64,000 bases of DNA from Phytophthora quininea (taxonomy: Eukaryota > Oomycota > Peronosporomycetes > Peronosporales > Peronosporaceae), in NCBI GenBank assembly GCA_011947345.1, contig JAAVTG010000584.1:305433-369432 (forward strand). Reading direction: 5' to 3'. Of the stretch, positions 23,095 to 32,841 are shown piece after piece. Within the stretch, counting starts at the first letter, position 1, and the number at the start of each line of letters is the position of its first letter. The position numbers and the translations under genes were made by a program. Under the pieces are notes generated by a model that worked only from the letters and a program-made list of their open reading frames with translations, had not been told where the DNA came from and did not search any database.

Positions 23095-23870
23095 AGCGGA
23101 TGAAAGAGATTATCTCCTGGGGCAGTGACACCCGTGAGATCTCCTGTGAGATGGTAAAATTAGCTAGTCATTGAATTGTACTCAACCTAACAGTATGTTT
23201 CTCTTGTGGATAAAGATTTGCGGGCATTGCTTAAGGAGAATCCCAATCCAGACCGTGTTCAACTTCGCATGAAGCTGCTGTGGGTATCAGACCACCAATA
23301 CAAGCAGTTGGTCTTCGTACGGCTCCATTTCGTCGACGCAGACTGCCCCGAGCCGCTTGGCGAGTTGCTAAAGGTGCGTATTAACAAGGCGAATACTGGC
23401 TAGAAGACATAATGTTACCGTCTGCTTTATTCGTACACAGACCTTTCGCGACAACTACGACAATCCTGACACTGCACGGGATGTGAACTCGCTTCTATTC
23501 ACGGCTACGGCTTGGAACGTCAACGCGGAAGACCCTCACCTGCCACCACCAGGTGCCATTGTGCGGATCTCCAGCTTGTCCAATCTGGGCCTGTTTCGCG
23601 AACTTCAATGCCAGGCAACTATCCGACTGGCAAACTTGGAGTGGTCGTGGTGCAATGGCATGGCAGCCATGCTGGCTCACGCAAATGATGTTGCAAAAAT
23701 TATTGAGTTGCTTTGCATAAGACTTGATTCTGATTGGCAAAAGCTTGCGCTTTTGCGTCCTTCTGGCAGAACTCCCTCAGTGCGCAATTTGCTCGGACGG
23801 CGAGAGGCATCAGCTAAAGTAAGTCCCTGCGCTAGCAACATATCGTTTAGCTAACAGACGAACTATATCA
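23095..23870 (+). pseudogene. Host gene truncated by the LTR; OB-fold/POT1-like suspected
   Basis: A reading frame is open from the LTR edge (RMKEIISWGSD...). It can be spliced at about 23154 (ATG|GTAAAA) to an acceptor CTAACAG near 23193, giving an exon with LVDKDLRALLKENPNPDRV. A second intron GTGCGT...TACACAG at about 23373-23440 joins a third exon ending near 23818 before GTAAGT. The third exon has PPPGAIVRISSLSNLG and TIRLANLEWSW, which resemble the entry strands of an OB-fold of telomere-end-binding (POT1) type; this family call is weak. The 5' end of the gene is absent, so the chromovirus probably inserted into or beside it. Confidence 0.4.
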
Positions 23871-23879
23871 CTGTGCAGA

Positions 23880-24596
23880 TACCTAAGAAGCTGGGGTCCT
23901 GTAATTATACCTACCGTGAACAGATACTCCTTGTCACGGAGATTGGTGGTGTGGTTCCCGTCGATCAAGCAGACTGGAAAGCTGTTCAAGCTGGCTTCAA
24001 CGCCATAATAGGCTTAAAGAGTCGCACTCGCACCATTGAGACCTTGGAAAGATAATTCACCGGGCTTTGGCGCGCGTGTGAGCGCTCCGATGAGCTGAAG
24101 ATGACGAAATTGCAACAATTAGCGCGTCAGGTGAAGCAGCAAGTCGATGAGCCGGTGTACCTTCGCCGTCATGGACGTATTCTTTATCTACCATCTCCAC
24201 CAAATGTTGTTGGCTCGGCTGGAGCGCAGGGGTTTGTGTTTCAGACGAACACGAGTTAGAACAAGGCACGTTACGTGCGAAGTCGCTCATGAGCATGTTG
24301 CTGATGTAGTGCTGTCACCGGTGGCTAGCAGTGCAACGAGTCAAGGACGCTCTGAACACGAGACGGATTGCTTCGCATACACGAAGGCGAGAGAACACTG
24401 CGCCTATGACAGAGGAAGCTGTTGGCTAAAGCAGAGCATTACTTCGTTGAAAACGGAGATAATTCAGGAGCTGCAATGGATTTATCAGATCGAGCGAGAC
24501 GAGCGGAAGCGTGAGCGAAAGCTAGATTTGCGGTCTGTCCAGCGCTATCATAAACAGTTGCAGGAGTGTGTGATGTCGCTTTCCGGTCGGGCGTGA
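23880..24596 (+). pseudogene. Myb/SANT-like repeat-family protein remnant (DUF6818-like?)
   Basis: After an acceptor at about 23879 the frame reads NYTYREQILLVTEIGGVVP, then DQADWKAVQAGFNA and SRTRTIETLER. This is a helical Tyr/Trp pattern like the Myb/SANT-like domains of multi-copy oomycete and fungal proteins. A TAA at 24053 interrupts it, although the frame stays sensible (FTGLWRACERSDELK...). A later segment (about 24430-24596) is charged and helical (EIIQELQWIYQIERDERKRERK), as in the C-terminal coiled coil of such proteins. Whether it belongs to the same gene as the preceding exons is unclear. Confidence 0.4.
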
Positions 24597-24884
24597 CGTA
24601 TCTGACTAAATACACCTCGGTTGGACCTATTGTCGAATTCACTGATAGTTGTATTGTGATGATCAGGGTGTGTCATGCCCATCAAACTTTACGCAGATGT
24701 GCTAGAGCCAACACGTCGAATTTTGAGGGACAATCCTCCTCAAAAATAGCCACTGGGCCTGCGATGCGATGCAGCCTGCTGATTGGTGCTGAATTTAACC
24801 TGGTAAATTCAAATTAATATCTACAAACGTGCGCCATCTCAGTATTCATGATTAGGGCAGGAGAAAACGACCTGGTGCAGATAA

Positions 24885-25193
24885 ATGTCTGGTAGGGGCA
24901 AAGGTGCGAACACGGTGCGTATAGGAGGCTCAAAGCGCCATCTCTGCTTTCTGAGTGATGATGCCGCCGGAATTTCTCGAGCGTTGATTCGAAAGTTGGC
25001 CCGACACGCAGGAGTCATCCGCATGTCTGTCGTTATATATGAAGAGACTCGTGCGGTGCTGAAAGCTTTCCTTCAAAACCTGCTACAAGATACTGTCGTG
25101 TACACTGAGCATGCGAACCGCAAGACAGTGACGAAGATGGACGTGCTGTACGCACTCAAGCGCCAAGGGCGTACTCTCTACGGTTTTAGTTAA
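24885..25193 (+). CDS. Divergent histone H4 variant
   Basis: An intronless 102-codon ORF that aligns with canonical H4 without gaps from residue 1 to 101. The core is clear: [24 protein letters not shown] and the C-terminal [13 protein letters not shown]. The tail keeps Ser1, Arg3, Lys5, Lys16, Arg17 and His18. Three modification sites are lost: Lys8 is Asn, Lys12 is Ile and Lys20 is Cys. Arg19 is Leu, so the basic patch that docks on the H2A-H2B acidic patch is weakened. Other changes are Lys44 to Ile and Lys77 to Asn; Lys79 and Lys91 are kept. H4 forms the (H3-H4)2 tetramer of the nucleosome. The ORF is intact although it lies among mobile DNA, which argues for recent function, but a decaying duplicate is possible. 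Confidence 0.88.
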   Translation: MSGRGKGANTVRIGGSKRHLCFLSDDAAGISRALIRKLARHAGVIRMSVVIYEETRAVLKAFLQNLLQDTVVYTEHANRKTVTKMDVLYALKRQGRTLYGFS

Positions 25194-26088
25194 AAGAACA
25201 TGGAGACGATTACCTACAACCAGGCAAAGCACACACAGCAAAATCACAACAAAAGGAGCGATCCAAAACTAATTTGTTGATTGCTTATCTTCCTTCCGTT
25301 TATTCACTGCTATCACGTGGCGGGGGGTCAGCATGCTTTTTCTCCTCGGCATCGGAATCATCGCTTTCATCACTTTCGGATCCATATAGTTCGATTATCG
25401 CAACACCGCCAGGCACATTGACTCGCTTCGGGTCTGGGGCTTCGTTTCTGGGTTGGCCTACGTGGTGGCGGAGCCGTTCGTCCACCATGCTGTGGTGCTC
25501 GCAGCACGCGGAGGCGGCGTTCCTGTTCCTCCCGACGTTGATTTCTTGCCGCTACAAGTTCTCAAACCTGGGAATAGCTCCGACGTACGTTTCGTCAGTA
25601 TTATTGGCTACTGAACGTGCGCGGTCGAACTCCTCCATTCTTGTCTGTATATTGCGCACTGTTCTCTGGATGACAGGAGTATCAAGCGGTTGAATGCCTC
25701 GATTTCTTCATAAATTGTTTGCTGACATCTAACGTACTCAAGCGAGTTCTCCATCCCCGACCTCGACCACCACCCCACCACACGCACGAAAAATTAGGTT
25801 CTGAGTGTGAAGCTGCCAGGCGTTAAGACCTGTCCATTGGGGTGAAGTGACTTTGAATGAGACGAATAAACTGGTTAATTAGGTAGTAAACGAAAGGGTG
25901 TGAGTTTTAAAGCTGCATCAAGCGAGATTATTGATACTTCACATGCTGTAGCGAGTCGAGAGCTTGTATTGTGCTGTTTCCCTAGCTACACCAGCTTTTG
26001 AGGCTATCCTTGCCTGGCTACCCATGTCCAATACCATAGTCACTAAAGGTCGTGCGCAAAATTGCAGTTTATTATGTCTTTAAGCTGT
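25194..26088. other. Mostly non-coding; short acidic ORF on the minus strand
   Basis: A 62-codon minus ORF (25488-25300) ends in an acidic tail (ELYGSESDESDDSD). It can be extended upstream only to a stop near 25552, so it may be the 3' exon of a lost gene. The overlapping plus ORF 25274-25693 reads as its shadow. From 25700 to 26088 I see no gene. Confidence 0.35.
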
Positions 26089-26955
26089 TTAAGCAATATT
26101 GCTATCGGAAGGCGTGTATGAGCTGTCGTCAATGCCATCAGTAGTAGTAATACTGCTTTTGCTGGGGCTGCTCTTGCTGGTGCCTTTAGTGTTTGCGTGC
26201 GCTGCCCCGCCGCTGGTGTCTTCACTGCTGGCTTTATTCTTCATGTCTTCTTCGTCCCTGCCGGGTGCTGCACAAGCACCCTCTTCTTCACATTTCTCTT
26301 CATCTGCACTGTAGACATCATTATTTCGTTCTTAATCGTCGCTGGCATTAGTGCTTTCATGCCCATCGGGGCTTGCATCGTCACCCAAGGTCACCAGCAG
26401 CCCGACCATAGGGAGGTGCGACCTATTCACTCGTTTTACAGCCCTTTGTAGGGCACCGCCATCTCCATCATGTGCTCGCTTTCTTGATATATGAGGCAGA
26501 CGAGAACCACTCGTAGTGGTGTCGTTGTCAGTTAGACTAATGCTTGTCTCGCCAGCTTGCACATGCCCGGTTTGCTCACCTTGCACCACTTGCGCATGTC
26601 CAAACTGCTCGTCCTGTACATCTTGAGCATGAGCAATCTCCTCGTTCTGCACCACTTGACCAATCTGCCGGTCTTGCTGTTGCCATCGCTCTCGACGACC
26701 ATTACGAACAGTATGTTGCAGCACGCGCAACCAAGAGTCATCTGCGTTGTTCGATGCTGTGCGTGCCCCTACCAGGTGTTGCTGCAGCAATTCAACGCGA
26801 ACGGCTTGTAGGCGAAAAGAAGCGCTATCCCCGCCATCTCGTTGGTGCAGGTTAGCCAGCCAATAACGCTCAGCGTGGAGACGTTGAACAGCATCGGCTT
26901 CAGCGTCGATTGACCGCCGACGACGTGAAGACGATTCCTCGTACTCCGTGCCCAT
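26089..26955 (-). pseudogene. Unrecognised charged protein with one in-frame stop
   Basis: The frame opens at an ATG at 26955 and runs 207 codons to a TAA at 26332-26334. The same frame then stays open another 80 codons to 26089, with a sensible acidic and then Ser/Thr-rich tail (YSADEEKCEEEG, SSEDTSGG, SYTPSDSN). The N-terminal half is Arg/Glu/Gln-rich and helical (RRRRSIDAEADAVQRLHAERYW, VRVELLQQHLVGA). The middle has a repeated Q(V/D)VQ(N/D/G)EQ(F/T)GH-type motif near 26690-26570. No family recognised. Either the gene has a nonsense mutation or the short form is the product. Confidence 0.4.
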
Positions 26956-27759
26956 AGAGCTTATAGATCACCTCCTCGCTGCGCATCAAGAAACTTAATA
27001 TCTTCTTTTCCCAGTCCAAACAGTCCTTTGTTCTTCCCCGTGGTCAAGTCATTTTTATCACTATGCTACAGGCTAGATGTAAAGCTTGTTGTTGTTCAAA
27101 TAACGACCCTGGGGTTTTAAGCAAACCAAAGCTAACCAATTTCTAACGAACTGCGATCTCCTCCCGGGATGGCAGCCCGGGTAAATAGTCTGACCTAGCT
27201 GTAAATGATTAGAATAAACAAAATAGCATAGTTAATCTAAGAAATATGCAAATGAGTGGTGGAGAGCCAATGGCTACAGAGTCAAAACTCTACACACGGT
27301 TAAGAACTTTGCGTAACCTCCAAAGTCAACGCACGGGTATGACTTTCGTGTGACCTGTTACTCAATGTCGCAACAACAAGGGTGGCCACTCAAATGGTAC
27401 TATGCGCTCTATTGTGCTATGCGTTCTAAACAGCAAAATTCAGGCAAACATGATGGTGGCCAGTTTTAAATAGAATGCTTGGTTGTAGTGTGCGGGGAAG
27501 ACGGTAGGCCTATATTGTTGAATATGAACGTCACTAAGGAAAATCGCTTACAAAAAGGTCTTTGAACTTTTGAAATCTCCCTCCACTGTAGTAAATCCCC
27601 TTCATGGCGATATACTGTCTTGTTTGCGGGCATCAATTACTTTCGTAGTAGCTGCACGACGAAGCTGGATATCATCCTTTCCCAGTTCGTATTCCTCTCT
27701 CCATCAATTTCGATTGATCCCTTTTACTCCATAAATTTACATTATTATATAATATTTAA
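26956..27759. other. AT-rich intergenic stretch
   Basis: No ORF of note. 27246-27360 (TGCAAATGAGTGGTGGAGAGCC...) resembles the reverse complement of 43600-43690, so it is a scrap of a dispersed repeat, probably from a copia-type element. Confidence 0.4.
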
Positions 27760-27832
27760 GGAAAAATAGCTCGGTTGGTTAGAGTGGTAGCTTGTCACGC
27801 TATAGTCCATCGATTTCGATCGATCGCTATCG
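27760..27832 (+). tRNA. tRNA-Asp(GTC)-like relic or SINE head
   Basis: The D arm is good: GCTC paired with GAGT around a GGTTGGTTA loop. So is the anticodon arm: GTAGC and GCTAT around TTGTCAC, with U33 and anticodon GTC. The T arm (ATCGATTTCGATCGAT) is only a palindrome, and the acceptor ends (GGAAAAA versus a non-matching 3' side) do not pair. It is therefore a pseudo-tRNA or the tRNA-derived head of a SINE rather than a working tRNA. A similar CCATCAATTTCGATTGATC occurs 100 bases upstream at 27702. Confidence 0.4.
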
Positions 27833-29263
27833 CTCCTTCTTGAAGTTGAACCCTTTTCCCCATCTACTGTTCTCAGATCCAGCTTTCCTTTTCATTGCCT
27901 CGAGTTGTTTGTCCTGAAATTGTCTGCTATTTTCTTGGCTTTGTGTCCGAAAACCCATAAACGAGCCTACAGTGCTGATAAAAATGATACGAACGACTGG
28001 TTTTCACCTTTGTCCAATCGAAGCGTCGTATAGAGCTGTTACTCAACCAATCAATTCGTCTCCGCGAGACGGATCGATTGGTAATCTCCATTAAGCAATC
28101 GGAACAGTAAAACTCGAGATCTGGCGGACAGAGCGTGCGCAGGGTGGAAGTAAGTGTGGTGTTGGAGAACACACAAAATCATCAAGTTTGGGTTCTTCGC
28201 AATACACACAACAAATTTGCTGGTTTTAAGGGCGTCGACTCTGTGTGGCCTGCGCTAAGGTTGCCCCTTTCGCGATTCGGCCCTTCAGGGAGTGGAATTA
28301 CTCCGCAGTTGCCAGCTATCAATCTCTGCAGAGGCCTGCCTGAGATTAGCAGCCTCAGTTCCTCAACCCCGTGACCTCACACCAAAGGATGGTCGTCAGC
28401 GCGCGAGCGCTTTACAGGTCACCTAGCGCAGCGTACGCCCGACTAGAAGATTAACGACGTTTTGGATTAGAGACCCGTCGACTCGCCAAGTTGGCGAGAT
28501 TTGTCTTCGCTGGTAGCGAGAAATGCCTTCCCGGGCCGACCTTAACTCTTGGCGCTACCAGTCGCTTCCCCTACAAGCTGTGGCTCTCGGGAAACTACGG
28601 CAGACATCCAGCCCGTGCAGGGACTTACCGGAAAAGTGTGCACTTGTCTAGGACTTGGAAAATTCTGCTCTGTTAGTTATATCGCTATCTACCGAGGAAA
28701 CTTTAAGGGGTTTCCGTTTCCTATCCTTCTATACAAATATGCAATGAAATGTCCGTTACTGACCTTGCCTGTTGCGGTTCTTTGCCACAGCGACTCTTCT
28801 TCTCCTGCGACCCTTCGTATCGTAGGATCCCGATCTTGCCAAGCCGAGATTGCTCTTCGCCAAGTCGGATAACCAACTCGCTAAGTCTCCTTGAATTCGC
28901 CAACTGGGTATCGCACACAGCTCACCCCGTTCGCTAACTTAGTGGCTGACAGTCTGAGCAATGGAATATGTCAGAACGGAGGATTTGCTACACCACAACT
29001 GCCGCGGTCGTGATACGAGCCAGCGAGTGTATCAACCAACACTCTCCACCAACCATCGCTCTGTGCCCTTTCTTCTGACTGGTGCCACTTCTCTCGAGTC
29101 GTCGAGTTTCGTGAGGCTTTCGCTGGCCTGGCTGCTTCGCTCACGAGGTACGCTTCCTCTGGGGCATGCGCGCTCGCATCTAGCTCACCCTCTCTGTTAT
29201 TCTCTAACCATCGGCTCCAATCTTCGGGTTAGGTCAGCACCCCCACCAATCGCCTAGTCGAAC
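27833..29263. other. Intergenic, no convincing gene
   Basis: Short ORFs on both strands have no coding character. The segment 28600-28745 shares blocks (AAATTCTGCTCTG, CCTATCCTTCTATACAAATA) with 61450-61545, suggesting two diverged copies of one dispersed repeat. Confidence 0.4.
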
Positions 29264-30815
29264 ATGGACTCAGATCGTCCGCTGGATCGCTCCGGAGAAG
29301 CGCGGGGACGATCGCCCTCTTTTCCGGCGAGTTCTTTCCCAGCATCGCCGAGTCCTGCGGTTATCGGGCGTCTCCAGAGTCGGCAAATACCGCTCCGGGC
29401 GACTCGGCGAGTTCCAGCGCCGGAGCTGCCACAGTGAATCTGCCGCCACCGGACCTCGTGTTGCACGAGACCCTAGGAGGTGTTTGCATCCCTGGGCTTG
29501 CCGAGATCCATCAGCAGTTGGGAAGTCTCAGGCAGGGTCAGGCTGATCGTGATGCCACAACGGCACAGCTGGTCGCTCTACTCCTCACTCAATCTCCCTT
29601 CCACGATGGCTCGTCGCTTCACCAAGACGTCGCAAGTGCTCGCTCTCCTGAGCAGCTACTCACGGCTCTACAGAGCGACGTTGTTCCACTTCCAGACTTT
29701 GCTAAGGATGTTGCTGCTCTCTGCACTCGACTTGTCGAGTCTGAGCGGGTGAGCACCGCCAGGCTCAAGCGTATGGAGACTGCTCTCGCCAAGTCAGCTA
29801 GGCTCACCCACGAGTTTGTGGCTGCTCAGCGATAGGCTGAGACTTGGCGATCTTCAGCTCTCAAATCGACGGAGCTGGTGATTTCGCTAAGAAAACCGAT
29901 TGCGGACTTGTCCCGGCAAAACCAGGAAGCCAGCTCCCTCCACGAGTCGCAGGTCCAGGCGTTCCAGCGCTTGGTTGACGGCCTTCAGTCACAGATTCAA
30001 GCTCGAGAGAGTGAGATCGCTGCGTTGGGCCGCCAGAACACTGCGTGGTCTGACAAATACACCGCTCTACGCGGAGTAGCTGCTGGTCACTTCCAACAGA
30101 CCAAGAAGCTCCTCTGTTGCTTTGCGATGGTGGTGACCTCGCTCTTCGCTCGGCCCGATGCACTATCGATTCTCAACGCCAGGTGATTGAGGGTCAGAAG
30201 TTCATCATCCGGCACAGCGGGGCATACCCTGTCCACGACTCTTACTTGGCGGTGTCTGCTTTGGCTGGAGTAGATGTTCTTGGGTTAAATCCCCGAGATC
30301 GAGGGAATAACGCACAACTATGTCGGCTTCTCGCTGAGCAATTTCCCGACGAGTTACAGATCGGTCGTCCCGGAAGTTCTCAAGAGATTGTTCTTCGGAT
30401 TGTTCCACGGGGTTCCTCGCCTAGTGCTTCCCGGCGAAGGTCGGCTACGTCGCAAGCAGCGCATCCGACTTCGCTGAGTGCTCCTTCGCTGGTGGGCTCA
30501 CCAACTCCTACGTCAACGGGGTTGTCGCCGATGGCTTTGGCTGCGGGTCAGTTGTCGACCCTACCATCAAGCTCGCGGCGATCGGCTCGCCAAGTCTCAG
30601 ACTCGACTTCTGAACATGGTGTCTTAGCGAGGATCTATCCTATTCCGAGCAAGGTAGGTTCTGCGGCCGTTCCCTCTGACGGTTCGTTGGCTCTCGTCTC
30701 GCCAAGTCACCCCCTCCGCTTCGCCGGGTCAAGACTGGCTCAGATCTGCTGGCGGTTCTACGTCATATTAACGTTTTGGGTCGCTATCGAACTGGGGATG
30801 CTCGTTATCGCGTAA
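29264..30815 (+). pseudogene. Degenerate Ser-rich coiled-coil protein of a repeat family
   Basis: Starts with MDSDRPLDRSGEARG at 29264 and shifts frame near 29395 into a 133-codon ORF (to 29835, TAG). The same frame continues from 29836 to 30184 with a coiled-coil segment (LVDGLQSQIQARESEIAALGRQN). A second shift near 30115 leads into 30117-30815, which has a folded-looking segment (YLAVSALAGVDVLGLNP, LCRLLAEQFPDELQIG) and then a long Ser/Pro-rich tail. I cannot assign a function. Disorder, coiled coil and multiple lesions fit a decayed mobile-element or multi-copy gene. Confidence 0.45.
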
Positions 30816-30878
30816 TTTCGGCCAACCTACGGCCGATAATCCGCTTGGTGCGCTTGGCGAGGTCTCCTTTCTATGACG

Positions 30879-30956
30879 TGCTACTTGTGTTCTCGCAGCA
30901 CTTCGCCTGTGCGCGCATGAGTGGGAACAGATTTGTTTTGAGGGAAAATCGAAAAG
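30879..30956 (+). repeat. Inverted repeat, left copy (78 bp)
   Basis: Reverse complement of 31313-31388 with only a few differences; both contain GAAGTGCTGCGAGAACACAAG (reversed here). The pair encloses 356 bases. Confidence 0.85.
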
Positions 30957-31312
30957 TGACATTGTTGTTTAAGTGTTGTTGTAGGGGAAAGCACCGCAAG
31001 CGACAAAACCCCGAGATGTCTTCTGACCAGGTCACCACAGCCACCCAAGGAGCTGCACGCATACAGGAGCCATCCGCAGCAACCCGCAGGTCTTCTACTG
31101 CAGAACTCGCTGTCTCCACCTCGTCATGAAGCGTCTTGTCAACCATCCATCACTCCTTCACTGAGTGTTGGTCCGCAAACTGGCCACCGTGTTGCAGCAA
31201 CCAAAACGACGCTCGAACTCAGTCGAAGCTCGTACCCCACTTCACTTGGTCTGCTCAACTTGCTTCCATTATGAACTTAAATGCAACCCTCACATGCACG
31301 ATCCAGCCGCAG

Positions 31313-31388
31313 CTTTTCGATTTTTCCTCAAAACAAGTCTGTTCCCACTCACGCGCACAGGCGAAGTGCTGCGAGAACACAAGTAGCA
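31313..31388 (-). repeat. Inverted repeat, right copy (76 bp)
   Basis: Partner of 30879-30956. The enclosed 30957-31312 holds a short Ser/Thr/Ala ORF that ends in a stop. The structure resembles a small fold-back element, but no clear target duplication was seen at the outer ends. Confidence 0.85.
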
Positions 31389-32046
31389 TCTCGTACTTTC
31401 AAGCGCTCCCACTTTCGCGAATTCCCTTGCCGCGTTCGTGCCCCCGTGCTCCGCTTCCGTCACTGTTGGGCTAGGATGACAGGTGCTCCCTTTGAACAAC
31501 CGATCCCATCGTCAAGTCAAGCTACGCATAAACCTGCAGCTGCTTCTCCCGTTCCCGATGCTCAATCATCGGGTTCGGTCGAGTACGAGTTCGGCGGGGA
31601 CCACAACCTGCCTGCCAGTGATACTGGCATCCCGTCGACCTCTACGGCTGGGGACACTCCCTCCCCGAGTTTGGCGCTCCAGCCAGAGTCTGCCGTAGGT
31701 GACGGCCAGGTAATCGTCGCCGAGGATTCGACAACTCCGCCTGGCTCGCCAAGTCGGCCTTCGGCTCTCGCTGGCTCCCCTGGGTCTTTGCATATTCAAA
31801 AGAGTTCTCCTTGACGGTCTTCCCGCATGGTTGCTCGCAACGCTAGTTGCATTAACAGTGGAGAACCTAACGATAAAGAACAAGGTGATTCTCGGGAGTG
31901 AAAATCCGCCGTCGTCGCCAGCTTCCATTCCTGTAAGTGCTCCAGTTCCATCTCCGCCGGCGAGCTCTGTGTTTAAGTCGCCAATGCTCCCGCCCCCTCG
32001 CGGAAAGCTTCGAAGATACATGGATGCCGAAGCACGTTCTCCGAAG
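31389..32046 (+). pseudogene. Pro/Ser-rich disordered coding remnant
   Basis: The frame 31476-31814 (MTGAPFEQPIPSSSQATHKP...) and a following segment to about 32053 (ENPPSSPASIPVSAPVPSPP...) are low-complexity and Pro/Ser-rich, like the tail of the protein at 29264-30815. They may be parts of one decayed gene. No domain seen. Confidence 0.3.
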
Positions 32047-32048
32047 GT

Positions 32049-32839
32049 ACAGTAATAACAGTAATTAGTCTGTCTGAAAAATTAGTCTGTGTTCACAATT
32101 ACCATGTGTCAGACTACTGTTGGTGAAGAGATCTATGGTAAGTTCAACATTAATCTGTCCATTAAAGTTCATAATTAGTCTTGCTTTGTTGCGGCTCACT
32201 AAGGGAGGCGGTTGGGTACCTGCCACTTCCATGACCTGGGTTTGAGTCCACCCGCTGCGATGAAAAGTTAAGGCTCAACATCTAGCAAAACTAAAGGATG
32301 TCTGGACTCATATGTGGAATAGTAAGAAGATCGACTTGATCGAGCGGGCAGAGTGGCAGAACAAGCCTCGAAAAGACGGTAATTACTCCGGCAAACTAAA
32401 GAATCCAGGAAAAATATTTTTCCTGCGTCTGGTCGCAGCTGCTGTCAAAGATGTCAACCAGAAGCGCGATCAAAATGGGATTAATTATGCCCGTAAAGCC
32501 ATGATACGCTGTGGTCTGTCTCTTTGTGTGGACGGCTCCTGGACCCCGGAACAACTTTCCCCACTTGCAGGGGATTAACGTTTCCGGACGAGTTTGCAGG
32601 AGTCAGAGTCAACGACGATGGAGAGGAGACCACGGAACTGCACGGAGAGGCGGCTAAGACTGCGGAGAACGCCGAAGCCGTTGTGTAGATACATGAAGAC
32701 TCATCGTCACACTAATTTTGTTTACAAGAATTAGTATGACGTCAAAATTAGCCTGCCTTTCGTTATCCATGGCTAATACATATTTATTGTGAAAAAGTTC
32801 TCAAAACTTAGTCGAACCAGACTAATTACTGTTACTACT
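32049..32839. mobile_element. TIR element flanked by TA (Tc1/mariner- or pogo-like)
   Basis: The left end CAGTAATAACAGTAATTAGT (32049 on) and the right end, reversed, CAGTAGTAACAGTAATTAGT (ending 32839) are matching terminal inverted repeats of about 23 bases with one mismatch. Each is bordered by TA, the target site of Tc1/mariner-type transposons. The inside has one 88-codon ORF (32312-32578, KNPGKIFFLRLVAAAVKDVNQ, VDGSWTPEQLSP) that could be the C-terminal end of a transposase; this is a guess. No DDE core is present, so the element is non-autonomous. Confidence 0.6.
32189..32262 (+). repeat. tRNA-derived, SINE-like segment
   Basis: Contains GGGTTTGAGTCC, close to the B box of Pol III promoters, preceded by GGTTGGGTACCTGCCAC in the style of a tRNA D/anticodon region. 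The stems do not pair well. It sits inside the TIR element at 32049-32839. Confidence 0.35.
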
Positions 32840-32841
32840 GT

